Source of the DNA: Schizophyllum amplum
Lineage: Eukaryota; Basidiomycota; Agaricomycetes; Agaricales; Schizophyllaceae
Direction: 5' to 3'
Length of the DNA stretch: 58,430 nt
NCBI GenBank assembly: GCA_007026445.1
Contig: VDMD01000137.1
Span: 1-58,430 of the forward strand
Shown: in pieces, positions 31,773 to 43,592 of the stretch
How positions within the stretch are numbered: position 1 is the first letter of the stretch
Layout of the letters: every line of letters begins with the position of its first letter
Position numbers and translations under genes: made by a program
Notes under the pieces: generated by a model
Told to the model about the DNA's origin: nothing
Database searches by the model: none
What the model saw: the letters and a program-made list of their open reading frames with translations, nothing else

Positions 31773-33978
31773 CTACTGTCCTGCGTCCGGCAGCGCCGGC
31801 AGCTCGTAGTACGGCTTCAGAATGTCGCACGTCACGAACAGTCCATCGTCCACCTCTACCTCTGTCTCGTTCAGCAGCTTGAACACATCCGGGCACTCGA
31901 ACAACTCGTCCGCAGGCGCGCCCACCGCCCCATCGTCCCTCGCCAGCACGGCTCCGTCATCTCCCGCCACAATCGTCCCCTCCTCCCTCCCAACCATTAA
32001 GCCCCGCTTCCCTTTCCTCACCCCCACGGCCTCCGGCTGGTCATAGAACCAGAACGGCGAACGTTGCGCCGCCGCCCCGCCTTTCCCATCATGGGCCACA
32101 ATCCACTTCGAATACTTCCCCGTCGGGTCCCCATACACGGCGCGCACCGCCGCCACGTGCGGCAGCAGCTCCGTGACGTCCTCCTTCCCAGGTTTCGTGC
32201 GCATCGCGAAGTTGACCGCGTCCTGGATCGTGTTGCCGTATTTGGACTGCGCGGACCAGTAGTCGACACCAATTTCCGCGCCGAGCTTGGCGTTTACGAT
32301 GAGGGCTTCGAGATTGAAGGCTCTGAGGGCAAGGATAAAAAGGAGAGCAGGGTCAGTGAGAGGGGTGAGGGAGCATAGTAGGAGACGCATATATGCACCT
32401 GTAATGGAAAGGCCGGGTGCGCGCGCTCTCAAAGGGCTGGTCGCCGTTCTTCGCGATCTGGTCTCTGAAGGGGCCTTGGTGGAAAAAGCTGTCGAGCGCA
32501 CGTTTCGCGCCCGCGGTGTCGCCCTGGAAGAGAAGGAGCGCCGCGTACTGCGAGACGAAGAACGAGCCGTTGTTGTTCGGGCGTGTCGCCGCCTTGCGAC
32601 CGATGGCGCTGCTCTGGAGCCAGTTCGTGTAGTCACGGACCCACTTAGTGAATGCGGCGTCGAAAGAGGGCGTGTAATCCGGGTGGCGCGCCGCTTTGAG
32701 GAGCATGCAGGCGTTAACGATTTTGACCATGCCGCGCAGATCTAGGACGCCAGTGAAGGTGCCTTTGCGGCCAGAGGAGCCAGGGCCGCGGACGACTTGG
32801 CCGAAGTTGATGTTCGCGTCCATGTTCGTCTTCGGATCGAGGAAAAAAGTGTTGATGAAAGAGACAAATTTGCTGGCAGCGTCGGAGGAGGACTGCAAGA
32901 CGGCGGTGATACCAAGATATATAGACGTCTCCGCGACAGCGTTGATAGACTTGACTCCATTCAGTGTGCGAACATCAGGGTTGACTTTGCCGTCGCGAAC
33001 GACGTAGGGGCAGGTCGTCCAGGCTGGAGATATATCGTGAGCAAATGACAGACTAGATGCAATCTTGAGCCTTACTTGCACTTGGAGCCATTTTCTTGGT
33101 CGGCGACGGAGTACACTTGGCCTTTGCTTTCGTGTGAGCAGCGGCCTGTGGCATGCGCGAGAAAGACGCAGTTCGAGTAGATTCCGAAGAAGTAGTCGTA
33201 GGAGAATCCGTCTGAGACGGAGTCGGCGTCGACACAGTGGCTGTCAAGATAGCTTCAGGGTCGTCCGCCATTCCAGGATCGGCATTTATGGTAGCAGTTG
33301 TCGGCATGGAGGTGTCAAGCGAGAGTGTACTTGACCCAGCTACCTCGGAGGCAGTCACAAATACAGAAGCAGCGTCGGAGTCTCGTCGAACACGATTCAT
33401 GCGTTTCCTGTGATAGCTGAGATCGCGACGCCCTTCCAGATAGTTCGGATTGTCGTCGACATCTTCACCAGGAGGGCCAGATATGTCGCCGTCCGAGGGA
33501 GGAGGAGAGTCAGGGTCCGTGGAGTCACTGCCGTCGTCTGAGCTAGTGTCGTTGCCTGAGTGCACTAGATGTGTTCGACCGCTTGGGCACCAGTTGCAAT
33601 CTGGCCAGTGATAGGGAGCCCAAGAGAGGTAGTCGTGAGCGTTGCCTGAGGGAGGTAGCACGTCCTTGCCATTCGTTACTTCTGTATATGGAGATCAATG
33701 ATAATAAGTATACGAAGAGAATGACACGCACTCCATGGTCCTTTCTGAGAGTACTGGCGAGCGCGAGATATGATGGTCTGACGAGCATCTCGAGTATCGG
33801 AGGACGGATTTCGACTCTGTTGCAGGACATAATCAATGCGAACCCAGTCATTCGGACCGCCTATTCCAGATCAGCTCGATGATGATGCTGATGATTCTTG
33901 GAGCTAATGCGCACCTAGCACGACATCGGAAAGGGCGAGACAGAGAATTAGAGAGAGTTTAGAGAAACGCGGGAGCAT
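31773..33978 (-). CDS. Secreted alginate-lyase-like polysaccharide lyase
   Basis: Start at 33978; introns 33861-33914, 33682-33731, 33024-33075 and 32323-32398, all phase-consistent. Seen: a clear signal peptide (MLPRFSKLSLILCLALSDV), LPPSGNAHDYLSWAPYHWPD, a Ser/Thr/Asp-rich inserted linker of about 150 residues, then TTCPYVVRDGKVNPDVRTLN, AVAETSIYLG and NNNGSFFVSQYAALLLF. These match the alginate lyase superfamily of alpha-barrel lyases (Pfam Alginate_lyase type; fungal members act on glucuronans or related uronates). Function: beta-elimination of an acidic polysaccharide outside the cell. The exact substrate is inference. The long disordered linker splits the conserved domain early and is unusual. 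Confidence 0.82.
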
Positions 33979-34206
33979 GTAGAATATTTTGATTATAAGC
34001 GAGCGTAGGAATAGAGGTGTGCAACCGGGGACCAGCCTGGGATGATGGTGGTAGAGATGAGAGAAGAGATTTCCGGATGCGGGTGTTAGCTTTACGACGA
34101 ATGGGGAAGGTGCACGTGTTTCCCCGCACCCCACGGTCGGTCCGCTGGTTTCGTGCCGTGGGGTACGGAACAAGGACGCGTCGCAGCTTGCTTGTCACAT
34201 TCCACC

Positions 34207-36519
34207 ATGAATTTCTCCCCGACACCAGCCAGTTTGCCTCCAAAGAACGCCGTCTACCGTTTTAATCAGCCAAAGCAGCTCCCTGTTAATTACCATCCCC
34301 TCAATCCCGTGCTCTTCCTCCTCAAGGCCGCCCTCCTCCTCCCCAACAAGCTAGCGCTCGCGCATCCCGATGTGCCTCATCCCAGCTACTACTCGTTCGC
34401 TGTATGGGCCCAGCGCACTCAGAATCTTGCGTACGCGCTCATTCAGGCTGGCATACGACCCGGCGATCGCGTCGCAGTCATCGCCCCGAACTCGCCCATG
34501 ATTGCAGGTGCGCCAAAAGCAAGGCTGCGACGTGTCATCTGATTGATAGCCACACACAGACAGCTACTTTGGAGTTCTAGCGGCGCGCGCTATCATCTGC
34601 GCCGTCAACACCAGGCTGCGCCCGGACGATGTCAAGTATATCATCGAGCATTCCGGTTCACGCCTCATCCTCGTCGATCATGAATACACACATCTGCTCG
34701 ACGGAATAAATCTGCCCACCGTCGTATGCCAAGATACCGGACGAGCCGGTGACCCCTATGAGGACTTTTTGACCAGTGGGAGGGTGTTCAGTCGGGAACG
34801 CGGGTGGCCAGGCCTGGATATCGAAACCGACGAGAACCAGGGAGCAGCGCTCTGCTATACGTGCGTTCAATGCTTGAGATCGTCTCGAAGGTAGACTGAT
34901 GTATCTGTAGGTCCGGTACCACAGGGAAGGTGATCTCGGTTCTGCCTCCGAAGCTACCGTGAGCTGACACTGTCATTTCAGCCGAAAGGCGTCCTGACCA
35001 CCTACCGAGGCTCTTATCTGGCAGCCATCGCCGATGCTGTTGAATCCGAGTAAGCTCTCGCTTTCCTTTGAATACCTCTTCGAGACTGACCGTCGCGCAG
35101 GCTCAACTACGATTCGGTCTATGTTTGGTGCGGCGCCTCCTCTTTCTCCCTGTGCGCTTCCTGACAACAGGCAGGGTGCTTCCTCTCTTCCACGCCGCTG
35201 GCTGGTGCTACCAATGGAGTGCCGTTTTCGCATTCTCTACGCAAGTCACCCTACGGACTGCCGCCCCCGGGCCGATATGGGCTCGCTTCCACGCCCCGTC
35301 GAAGCCTGGGGTGCAAGTCAACCCGGGCCGCGCGCTCGACCACATACCGGCTGCGACGCATTATTGCGCCGCTCCCACAGTCCAGATATCGTTGATAAAC
35401 GCACCTGAGGCACGACGCGTTGCACACGGCGTGAAGGCTATCATTGCGGGGAGCGCACCAACGGCGTCGCTCATTGCGAGCCTTGAGAACCTTGGGATCA
35501 GCGTCGTCCATGTCTACGGATTGACGGAGGTGGGCCAGTTGAATACGACATCTCTTCATCCCAGGACCGACATTCCTTCAGACCTATGGCCCTTCCGTGA
35601 AGAATTACTCTCGTCCCTTTTGGAAGGATCTTTCGCTGGAGGAACGCTCGAAGCTAATGGCGCGGCAAGGGCATGCTTTCGCCACAGCGCTCGAGGTCCG
35701 GGTCGTCCGCCTGCCCAAAGAGGGTATGGTGCACTGTTCTTCGATGCAGACAATATGCTCAGATAAGCACTTCGCAGGCGAGGCCCACGATGCCGACCTT
35801 CTCGACGTGCCGAAAGACGGCAAGACCGTTGGCGAAGTTGTCACCCGCGGTAACATCGTGATGAAGGAGGTGGGTACGAGGGGAAGGGTGAAGCGTTGAC
35901 ACGGATACTCACCGGCCTGTTAGTACTTCAACGACCCCGAAGCAACGCGGAAAGCGTTCCGCGGCGGACACTTCAATTCGGGAGATCTCGCTGTGTGGTA
36001 CGAAGACGGCACGGTGCAGATCGTGGATCGCTCGAAGGATCTCATTATATCTGGGGGCGAGGTCAGCTCTTGGGCTATTTCCCGTGGCGCTCCCTGATCC
36101 TACTCTCGCCTTCATCCCTCCCTTGCTTCCGACTAATGTAACATCCCAGAACGCATCCAGTCTAGCCATCGAGCAGGAGCTCGCCACCCATCCAGATGTG
36201 CAGGAGGTCTCCGTCGTGGCGCGACCGCACCCCAGATGGGGCGAGCGCCCGATGGCGTTCGTCATCATCCTCCCTGCGTCGCGCGAGAAGTGGTCGGAAA
36301 AGGGCGCTGCGTTCTCACGCGAGCTCAAAGCGTACGCGAAGGACCGTCTGCCTGGGTTCGCGCGGCCGGAGTGGGTGGAGGTCGTCAGCGAGTTGCCGGT
36401 GCGTAAGGGTCTGGAGCTTAAGTGCATGCTGTTCCAACGCAGGCTGACTTGAAGGGCAGAAAACATCAACTGGCAAGATTCAGAAGCACGAACTGCGAAA
36501 AATCGTGGCGAAGCTGTAA
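34207..36519 (+). CDS. AMP-dependent acyl-CoA synthetase with C-terminal peroxisomal signal
   Basis: Start at 34207, stop 36519, with about ten short introns, all GT-AG. Seen: [20 protein letters not shown], the P-loop TSGTTGKPKGV (split by an intron after TTGK), [62 protein letters not shown], then [19 protein letters not shown] at the end. Family: ANL adenylating enzymes that convert a carboxylic acid to its acyl-CoA via acyl-AMP; the sequence is closest to medium-chain or plant-peroxisomal types. The last three residues, AKL, are a classic PTS1, so it should act in peroxisomes, possibly on fatty or aromatic acids. Divergent from the lyase gene. Confidence 0.9.
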
Positions 36520-37097
36520 GAAGGAACTAGGAATGGAACCCCGTAGGGCAGTGCGAAGTGATAAACGAGTACTGCCGCTCTGCCAGTCGAGGCGGATGCC
36601 AGGAGAAGACGATCTATGCGCGCTAGAAATTATCATCTTGTATACTGGCTAATTCGGATTATTCAGGTCTTGAGGAGAGCGGCTTGTTGGCTTTCACCGT
36701 AGCTGAATCTTGAGAGTACAGGTCAAGAAGTTGAACGAGCAACGTCTTGACGCTCGGGTTGGCAACGCTGCTCCCACAGCCACGTGATACTGTATCGGTT
36801 CACCTTCAACTTCATCGCGATTCGCGACTCGCAGTGCAGAGTCGACGTACGAGGCGTGAAGCTTATTCACCCAAATAGTCACCAGACCTTCATGACTTCG
36901 ATCGAGTGACTAGTGACTATTCAGATGCCGTCTGCGTCTCGTAACGGACAAAGAAGAAGTTCATTAGGGACTAATCCGATATCTAGTATCTACGGTAGAC
37001 GATTCGAGAGACGCGTAACGGTATAGCGCATGGTTCGTGGTAGTGAGGGTATGATGATGCAAGGTATGTGGTCGGTGTCAAGAGCCCAACAGTCCAA
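36520..37097. other. 578-bp gap between convergent genes
   Basis: Two 3' ends meet here. No coding or RNA feature could be supported. Confidence 0.45.
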
Positions 37098-38866
37098 TCA
37101 GAGAGAGATGCTGATGTCCAGGTCAAGCGACGCAGCGACGGAGGAGTCGTCACAGATATCACCGTACTTGAAGTCGTTCGGGTTCTGCGGGATCCAGCCG
37201 TACTTGAGGCCATCCTGGTACGACCATTCCGCCGCTGCCTCCGCCTTCCACGTCCAGAAGAAGTACCCCTGGCCCTTCAGCCACGTTGTGACCTGAGCGT
37301 CGCGGAAGGCGCGCAGTTGCTCCTTGTATTCGGACGAAAAGTCCTCGCCCGAGCCTGTCCAGGCGGCGCAGTTGCCGAGGTGCTCGCTTCCCGGGTAGGT
37401 GCCGTCCCAGCGCGCGCCGACGAGGCGGCCGTTGAGATACTTGGCACAGTCGGTGAGCGCGAGGGTCCATTCACCGACGACAGTCGGGAGAGCCATCTCC
37501 GTGACGTTGACGGAACGCTCGCATATGTGGCTGACGTGCTCGGTGAAGTTCCACTTCAGTTGCTGAGGTATGGTCAGCAAGTAGGAAGCTCGCGCGGAAA
37601 GAGGGTGCGCACCTCGTCCGCAAAGACCTGGTAGATATGGGTATCGAACATAACGCTACCGTACGGCTTCTCGGACATATAATTGCCCCAGTAGTCCGAG
37701 GTGTTGAAAACGTCATGGAGGATGGTGATCTTCTCGGGCGTAGTAGTGCTAGGAGCAATGTCAGATGGATAGCATAAACCAGTTGTATGTGTATGCATTA
37801 CCTGACGACATCATAGCTGTCCTCCCAGTACTGTAAAACACTCGTCAGACGGTGTAGGGCCACAATACGGGGATAAGCGTACCTTCTTCGCGACGCCCAT
37901 GATCATGTCCGGAGAAGACTTTGCTAAAATCCTGAGCAATGGTAAGTCTCCATTAGTCTCTTGATGGAACTTGGACATACTCGTTCAGCGGAGCGATGAT
38001 AGAGGCAGCTTCATGGTCCTTGATCAGATCAGTCATGGTCTGCAGGACGGCCACCGTGCGAGCGACGTTGGTGTCATTGTACGCCCAGCCACTGTATAAC
38101 AAGTTAGTCTGGTACTGGGCGTCGACCACAAGAGCAGAAATGAGCATACGGTACATCCATCAGATGGCCGGAGTTGTCGAAGCTGAAAGCATTGTTAGAC
38201 GCAGCGTCGAAAACATAGCGGAGACTCCTACCCGTTCTGACTACCAGGCGCACCTAGAGCCACTTCAGCATCGGAAGGGAGAAATCAAGAGACAGCTGCA
38301 TACCATGCAGGTCAACGTTGACCTTGATACCGTACTTGGCAGCCCAGTCCAGGGCTGCCAATAGGTAGGGTTGCTGACCTGAGATGTACGGCTCGCCAGG
38401 CCCGGTCTCGAATGCCCAATAGCCGATGGGCAAGCGGACATGCGTCAGGCTAAAGAGAAGCAAGATTATCAGATGGGAATCTCCAATGGGAATAGCGCAC
38501 ACACCCTGCCTTGGCAATCTGCTTGAAGTCGTCCTCCGTAATCCATGAGTCCCAGTGGGCTTTGAGAGCCGCGGTCGCATTGTCGCGATCCTGGAGCTCG
38601 CCAAAGGTCCACTCGTCGACAATATTCTCGTTGCCCGTAGCCTCGAACAGGCTGGGCGTAATCCACGGCTACCAATCGTGTCAGCAGGACTGGCTCCTTC
38701 ACCGAAAGAGTGTAGGAAAGGGTGTACACACCTCAAGTACGAGCCAGCCACCTAGGTTGACACCATGAATCTTGTCTTCAGTATCCCACTGCTGCTTCTG
38801 CGCAGCAAGCGCAGACGAAAAGAATGACAGGCCGAGAACGGTGAAGGAGAGTAGCGACTGCGGCAT
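37098..38866 (-). CDS. Secreted exo-1,3-beta-glucanase, GH5 family
   Basis: Start at 38866 with a signal peptide ([20 protein letters not shown]). Seen: [72 protein letters not shown] with the likely acid/base Glu, [26 protein letters not shown] with the likely nucleophile Glu, and [20 protein letters not shown]. This is the fungal Exg1-like GH5 subfamily. It hydrolyses beta-1,3-glucan from the non-reducing end in the cell wall or medium. The gene has many introns (one follows the acid/base Glu region). With the lyase at 31773 it forms a small carbohydrate-active neighbourhood, though no co-regulation is shown. Confidence 0.92.
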
Positions 38867-39414
38867 CGTGGTGGGGAGACGGAAGAAGACTCGCTAACTA
38901 CATCCCTTCGCAATGACTCTTTATATATGCCCTCGGGAGCCGATGAATCATGAGGAGCTTCCGAAAACTGCAACATCGAATCAGCACGAAAGACTTGACA
39001 TCACCCGAGCCCTGAGTTTCGCTGTATAATAACCTGGTTCCCCGCCGGGCGTCTTCAAGTCCGCGTGCTTGCTTGTCGCCGCTCGTTTGGAACCTAAGTG
39101 CAAGCCACACCGGTAATGAAGCAGGATGAACAGGCCAGCATTCCAGTAGACCGCAATCAATTGAAAGCAGAGGAGAGCTCAGCACTCCGCGCTCAGGCGC
39201 CGACTCGTAAAACAAGTCGCGCGCGTCGGAGGAATGTCGGAACGATATCCGACGCGACTATGTAAAAGCTTCACGTGACCGTGTTACGATCGTTACATAC
39301 GCTCGTCGTCACCGTCACTTTCGTTGATTGACCGCGGTGTTGAACTTGCATTCGTCGACCCTGGGCCGACCCGTACACTCTCTTCCCCTCAAACTCCTCC
39401 AGACCGCTTGATAT
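38867..39414. promoter_or_regulatory. Divergent promoter of the GH5 and paralog B genes
   Basis: 548 bp without coding signal. It contains TATATA near 38922 on the GH5 side, TTCACGTGACCGTG near 39271 (an E-box-like CACGTG), and ATATATGG directly at the paralog B start. Confidence 0.4.
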
Positions 39415-41236
39415 ATGGACGCACTCGTTGATGATAACCCTGAATTGGCCTTGGAGATGGTCAAGTTGCTCGGGAATGAACTGAAGGCAGTTCGAAGTCA
39501 GCTACGCGACTTACAGGTAAGCCATCCTCGCTTGTGACAGCTTCGACGGACAAATTATATACACCCGGCTAACCATATTTAGGGGCAGAGAGGCAGCTCC
39601 ACCATGTCCTTCGACACCGGCGCAGTTGCGGAACTGCGGGAACGAGTTCGCTTTTTGGAGAGTGAGAACATAAGACTAGCCGAAACCCCAGGCCCACTCA
39701 AGCAGGAGCCATACGATGTACGTGTGACTACATACACATAGACTCCTCAATTTCAATGTTTTATAAAGGACAGCGACGCTCTACGCCAGAAAGAGAAGGT
39801 CATCCAAGATCAGGTGGATTCGGTCTTCGAGATTTTGTCCGTGCAGTGTCTTAACTTTCATTGGCGTTAAGTCAGAGAACCTCGATAAGTCATACAGAGA
39901 TGTCCAGAAGATGAAGAAGAAGAAAGAGCGCCTAGAGCAGGTGCGCACCACGTCCGGTCGCGGTGTGGCCGCGCTGACTGACGTTGATTACAGGAGAATG
40001 CCTCTTAACAAAGCAGACTCGATGCCACACAGACCCGCAGGGAAGAGGCGGAGCGGCTGGTGCGTCTCGCAAGCACTGTTCTTTATAGTCGAGAGGTCCT
40101 TGTTGAACACCCCTTTCACACGCAGAACGAGACCTTGCATCAACGAGTGCTTGAGCTCGAAAATCGAATCAAAATTTTCGAGACGGTGAGCGCATAATCT
40201 ATCTTCTCCTGGTCAGACCATTAAAAGTGATTCAAGCGCGAAAAGGAACGGGCGGCTGAAGTCCAGTCGATGAAGAGACAGGCGAGCGCTTCTTCTTGAG
40301 AGAGCGAACGTGGTTTGACACTCGCTTATCTTCGTAGTACGCGCCGTCCATATTCTTGGGTGACAGTCGGCGCGAAAAAGGCACCAAGCAGCCCGATAGA
40401 CTCAAACCGCACGAACAGGCCGGTGGGCAATTCCAGTTGACTAAGGTACTCCGTCTGCAATGTACGAACACTTGCACATACTCATTGATATATATTCCAG
40501 GCATGCAAGCGTTTGTGGTAGGTGCTCTTCGCCCATTGATTGCTGCGCGCGAACTGATTCGCATGCAGTAAGCATCCTGTGCTGTCTTTTGGCCTCGACG
40601 AGGTCATCTGGCCGAAAAAGCCTGCGGACGCGATCAGCCGCGCCGTTGTTGTACGCCCGACGCACGTATGGCATGATGGCGACACTTCCACCCGGCCAGA
40701 ACCGTCTATTGTTGTGGATGACATATATGAGTTTTTCTTCCAAGGCGCAGATGAAAAGTGGACGTAGGCTACACGGGCATATTCCGATGCTGTGCCCTCT
40801 CCGCGACCAGTTTGCCCGCACTTTCGTCTGACCAGAAGGACGCGTCGGTGAGAGCTATCACACTGTGCTTGATTTATGCTTGCTGACGACGCGGAAGTTC
40901 ATCTCGAAAATCACAGATGTGGTGGCAGAGCGTGCTGTACGTAAGAATATGGTGCCGCCCATATTCTTCGAAAATTTCCGGGAGATGTTCAAGGATGGGG
41001 TCGTGCAAGTCTGCTGCGTCGAGCTCGAGTGCGTCGGCTTCAATCACGGTCTGTATGGTAACCTCCATAACACGCCGACGGCACAACTTCCCAAAAAAGC
41101 CACCGAGCCTCAAGGAGCCGACTCGGGCGCCGCCAATCAGGCGGGCAAAGGAAAGAGGAAGGCTCCCGCAGGTCACATGCCGCAGGGAGGTACTGGAGGT
41201 CCTCCGCAGAAAAAACCGAAAAAGGGTCCCAAATAG
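39415..41236 (+). CDS. Coiled-coil protein with conserved C-terminal domain, paralog B
   Basis: Start MDALVDDNPELALEMVKLL. Exons by hand: 39415-39516, 39583-39717, 39769-39813, 39872-39940, 40033-40185, 40237-40281, 40338-40445, 40501-40517 (17 nt), 40569-about 40760 and onwards. Exons 1, 3, 4 and the microexon have the same lengths as in paralog A. A TAA at 40006 is avoided by using the acceptor at 40032. The C-terminal domain reads GLDEVIWPKKPADAISRAVV, EFFFQGADEKW, then FKDGVVQVCCVELECVGFNH, with a basic tail. The intron 40282-40337 uses a GC donor. Near 40762 an exon that is coding in A has lost frame; a 47-bp intron starting GTAGGC would bypass it. The product may therefore be functional or decaying. 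Confidence 0.7.
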
Positions 41237-41624
41237 CCTTTCGTCCTGCAAGCTCGGCCTTGTTCCTCCAATGTATGCTAGCCTCTTGTCTCTGGCAGTT
41301 CGAATTGAATTCAATCATCCATCTGTTCATAAGTATTTTTCCACGTCCTCCCAACGGAGGCGGTTCCCCTGAGCCTGGGATCAACGACATGCCACCTGAG
41401 GCATGGTGGGAGCTGACGCCGACGCACGCGTTTTGGAGGAACCGTCAGCACCTTCGAACATCGACCGCGAGAGCCTGCCAGCGCCAATGGTGCCCAGAAT
41501 ATATGTGCACGTATGGGTTGCCATTTACTAGAGCGCGGGGCGATAGCACCCAGATATGTATGCACTACTAGCTCGTGAAGATCGGCACCAGCCCTGTCTG
41601 AGATACCCATGAGTCGGCGGTCGC
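41237..41624. other. 388-bp gap between convergent genes
   Basis: 3' regions of paralog B and the dehydrogenase gene. Nothing else supported. Confidence 0.45.
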
Positions 41625-43510
41625 TCACTCGAGCACCTTCCCCGGGTTCATGATCCCGTTGGGGTCAAACAATGCCTTGAGCTTTTTCATCCACGCAATG
41701 CTGGTGGCGTCCTTCGAGTACGACAAGGCATGCGTCTTCATGGCGCCGATGCCGTGCTCGGCGGAGACGGAGCCGCGGTATTTTGCTGAGGAAAAGAAAT
41801 TTTAGGGCATGCCTCCAAGGGAATGAACAAAGCTCTACTCACCAACCATCTCATACACGAACGGCTCCAGCGCATTCGCGACCTCGTCTGAGTACTCCTT
41901 CGCGACGATGTTCAAGTGCAAATTGCCTACGCTGCGTCAGCCAGCCGTCCTCCCCGTCCTCCTCACCCCACACGCACCATCACCGACATGTCCGTAGCCC
42001 AGGACGTGCGTCACGGCATCCGGCCGCAAAACGCCCTGCTCGCGGAGGTGCTCGCGCGTTTGGTTGACGCACTCCTCGAACTTAGCGAGCGGGATGGAGA
42101 TGTCGTACTTGTATGCCTTGCCCTCCTTGGACACTGCCTCCGTCACGCCCTCGCGCAGGGCCCAAAGGGAAGCGAACTGGGCCGGGTTTTGTGAGAGCAC
42201 GCCTGTGTTGATGAGCGGCTCGTCGGCTTCCATGAGGGATTCAAGGAGACTGTTGAGTTTCTGGGTGGATGGCGGTCAGATACTGAGCAAAGGATCTTGA
42301 GATTATGTTACCTCCTCGTCGTGCTCCCGCTTGCCTCCGCTAGTCTCGACGAGGACGAAGCATTCGGCGCCCTCAATGTCCTCGTCGCTGAGGGCCCGTC
42401 CCTGCCCGTGCTTGACGGCAAGGTCGTAGGCTGTCCGGTCGATAAACTCAAAGGCGGAAAGAATTTCTGACAATTGAGACTTCACGGCCTTGTACAAGGG
42501 CTGGACGTTGTCGAACTTGGGAAGGGCAAGAATGACGTTGTTCGAGGACTGCGGCATTGGCGCGGTAAGTATGGAGACGGCGGTTATTATCCCGAGCGTT
42601 CCCTCAGCCCCGATGAAGAGCTGCTTCAAGTCATAGCCTGCGTAGGGGCTTAAGCGGGCATGCGTGCGAGGAGGACGGATCACCTACCCGTGTTGTCCTT
42701 CCGCAAGGTGGAGAGCTGATCGAGTACTGTGCCGTCTGGCAAGACGACTTCGAGACCAAGTACAGAGCCATGCAGGGAGCCGTAGCGGAGGAGCCGCAGG
42801 CCGCCAGCGTTGGTGGCGACGTTACCCCCTATATGACAGCTGGCGGGCCGTGAGATGCGAAGTGGCAGGTGTTTGTCATGCCCTACCTTCCCTTCGCGCC
42901 AAGGTCCAGCGGCATGATGTGATTATGGGGGGCGACATAGTCTGTCAATGACTGCAAGATGCAGCCAGCGTCCGCCACGAGGATGCCTAGGAAGGATGTG
43001 AGACCGCGGTACGGCGACATGCAATGCAACGCACCAGAGATGGGATCGAAGGAGCGGACGGTATTCATGTTTGCCAGCGAGATAATCAGCTCGTCCTTGA
43101 GGGGGATGCTGCCACCGACTAGGCCGGTGTTGGCCGCCCTGGGGAACGAGGCCTATGCGCTTCTCGTTGCACCACTTGACGATGTCCGCCACCTGTTGTG
43201 TCGTTTTGGGCTTTAGAACGGTGGTGGACTGGCCGTGGTACTTTCCCATCCAGTCATCATTGTAGATATCGAGTTCGGCTGCGGCGCTTTTGACTGGGGG
43301 GAGGGAGGAGATGATCGAGGACGCTGGGAGGATCTTGGAGAAGTGCGCGAGGTCGTCGGAGGTGAGGGAGTTGAGTCCGCGGAGCGCTGCGCCCGTTGCT
43401 GAGCTTGCGCTTGCCCATCGTCTGTTGGGGACGGCGACGCCGCGGGGGGCGAGGAGACGGCGCGAGGCACGGAGGGCAAGCATTGTTCGTGCCGGACTCT
43501 GCATCGGCAT
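41625..43510 (-). CDS. DLD2: Mitochondrial D-2-hydroxyglutarate / D-lactate dehydrogenase (FAD-linked)
   Basis: Start at 43510 with an Arg-rich mitochondrial presequence ([18 protein letters not shown]). Seen: [27 protein letters not shown] then [86 protein letters not shown] and the end IMNPGKVLE. These are the PCMH-type FAD-binding and FAD-oxidase C-terminal domains of the DLD2/D2HGDH group. Reaction: oxidation of D-2-hydroxyglutarate (or D-lactate) with electron transfer from FAD. Odd: one extra base near 43134 breaks the invariant PQGGNTGLVGG motif; no intron fits, so sequence error is likely. Its start is 82 bp from the divergent gene at 43593. Confidence 0.9.
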
Positions 43511-43592
43511 TGCGATTTATAGGCGCCGCCGTGACACGCGTGATGTGACGAAGCGGTCGCCCTACGGAGTCCGACGCGGCTTGTCTTTCGCC

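Noticed and set aside
39994..40032. In-frame TAA in paralog B
   Set aside because: It lies before a better acceptor at 40032 and forms part of the branch-site region (CTTAAC); the longer intron keeps frame.
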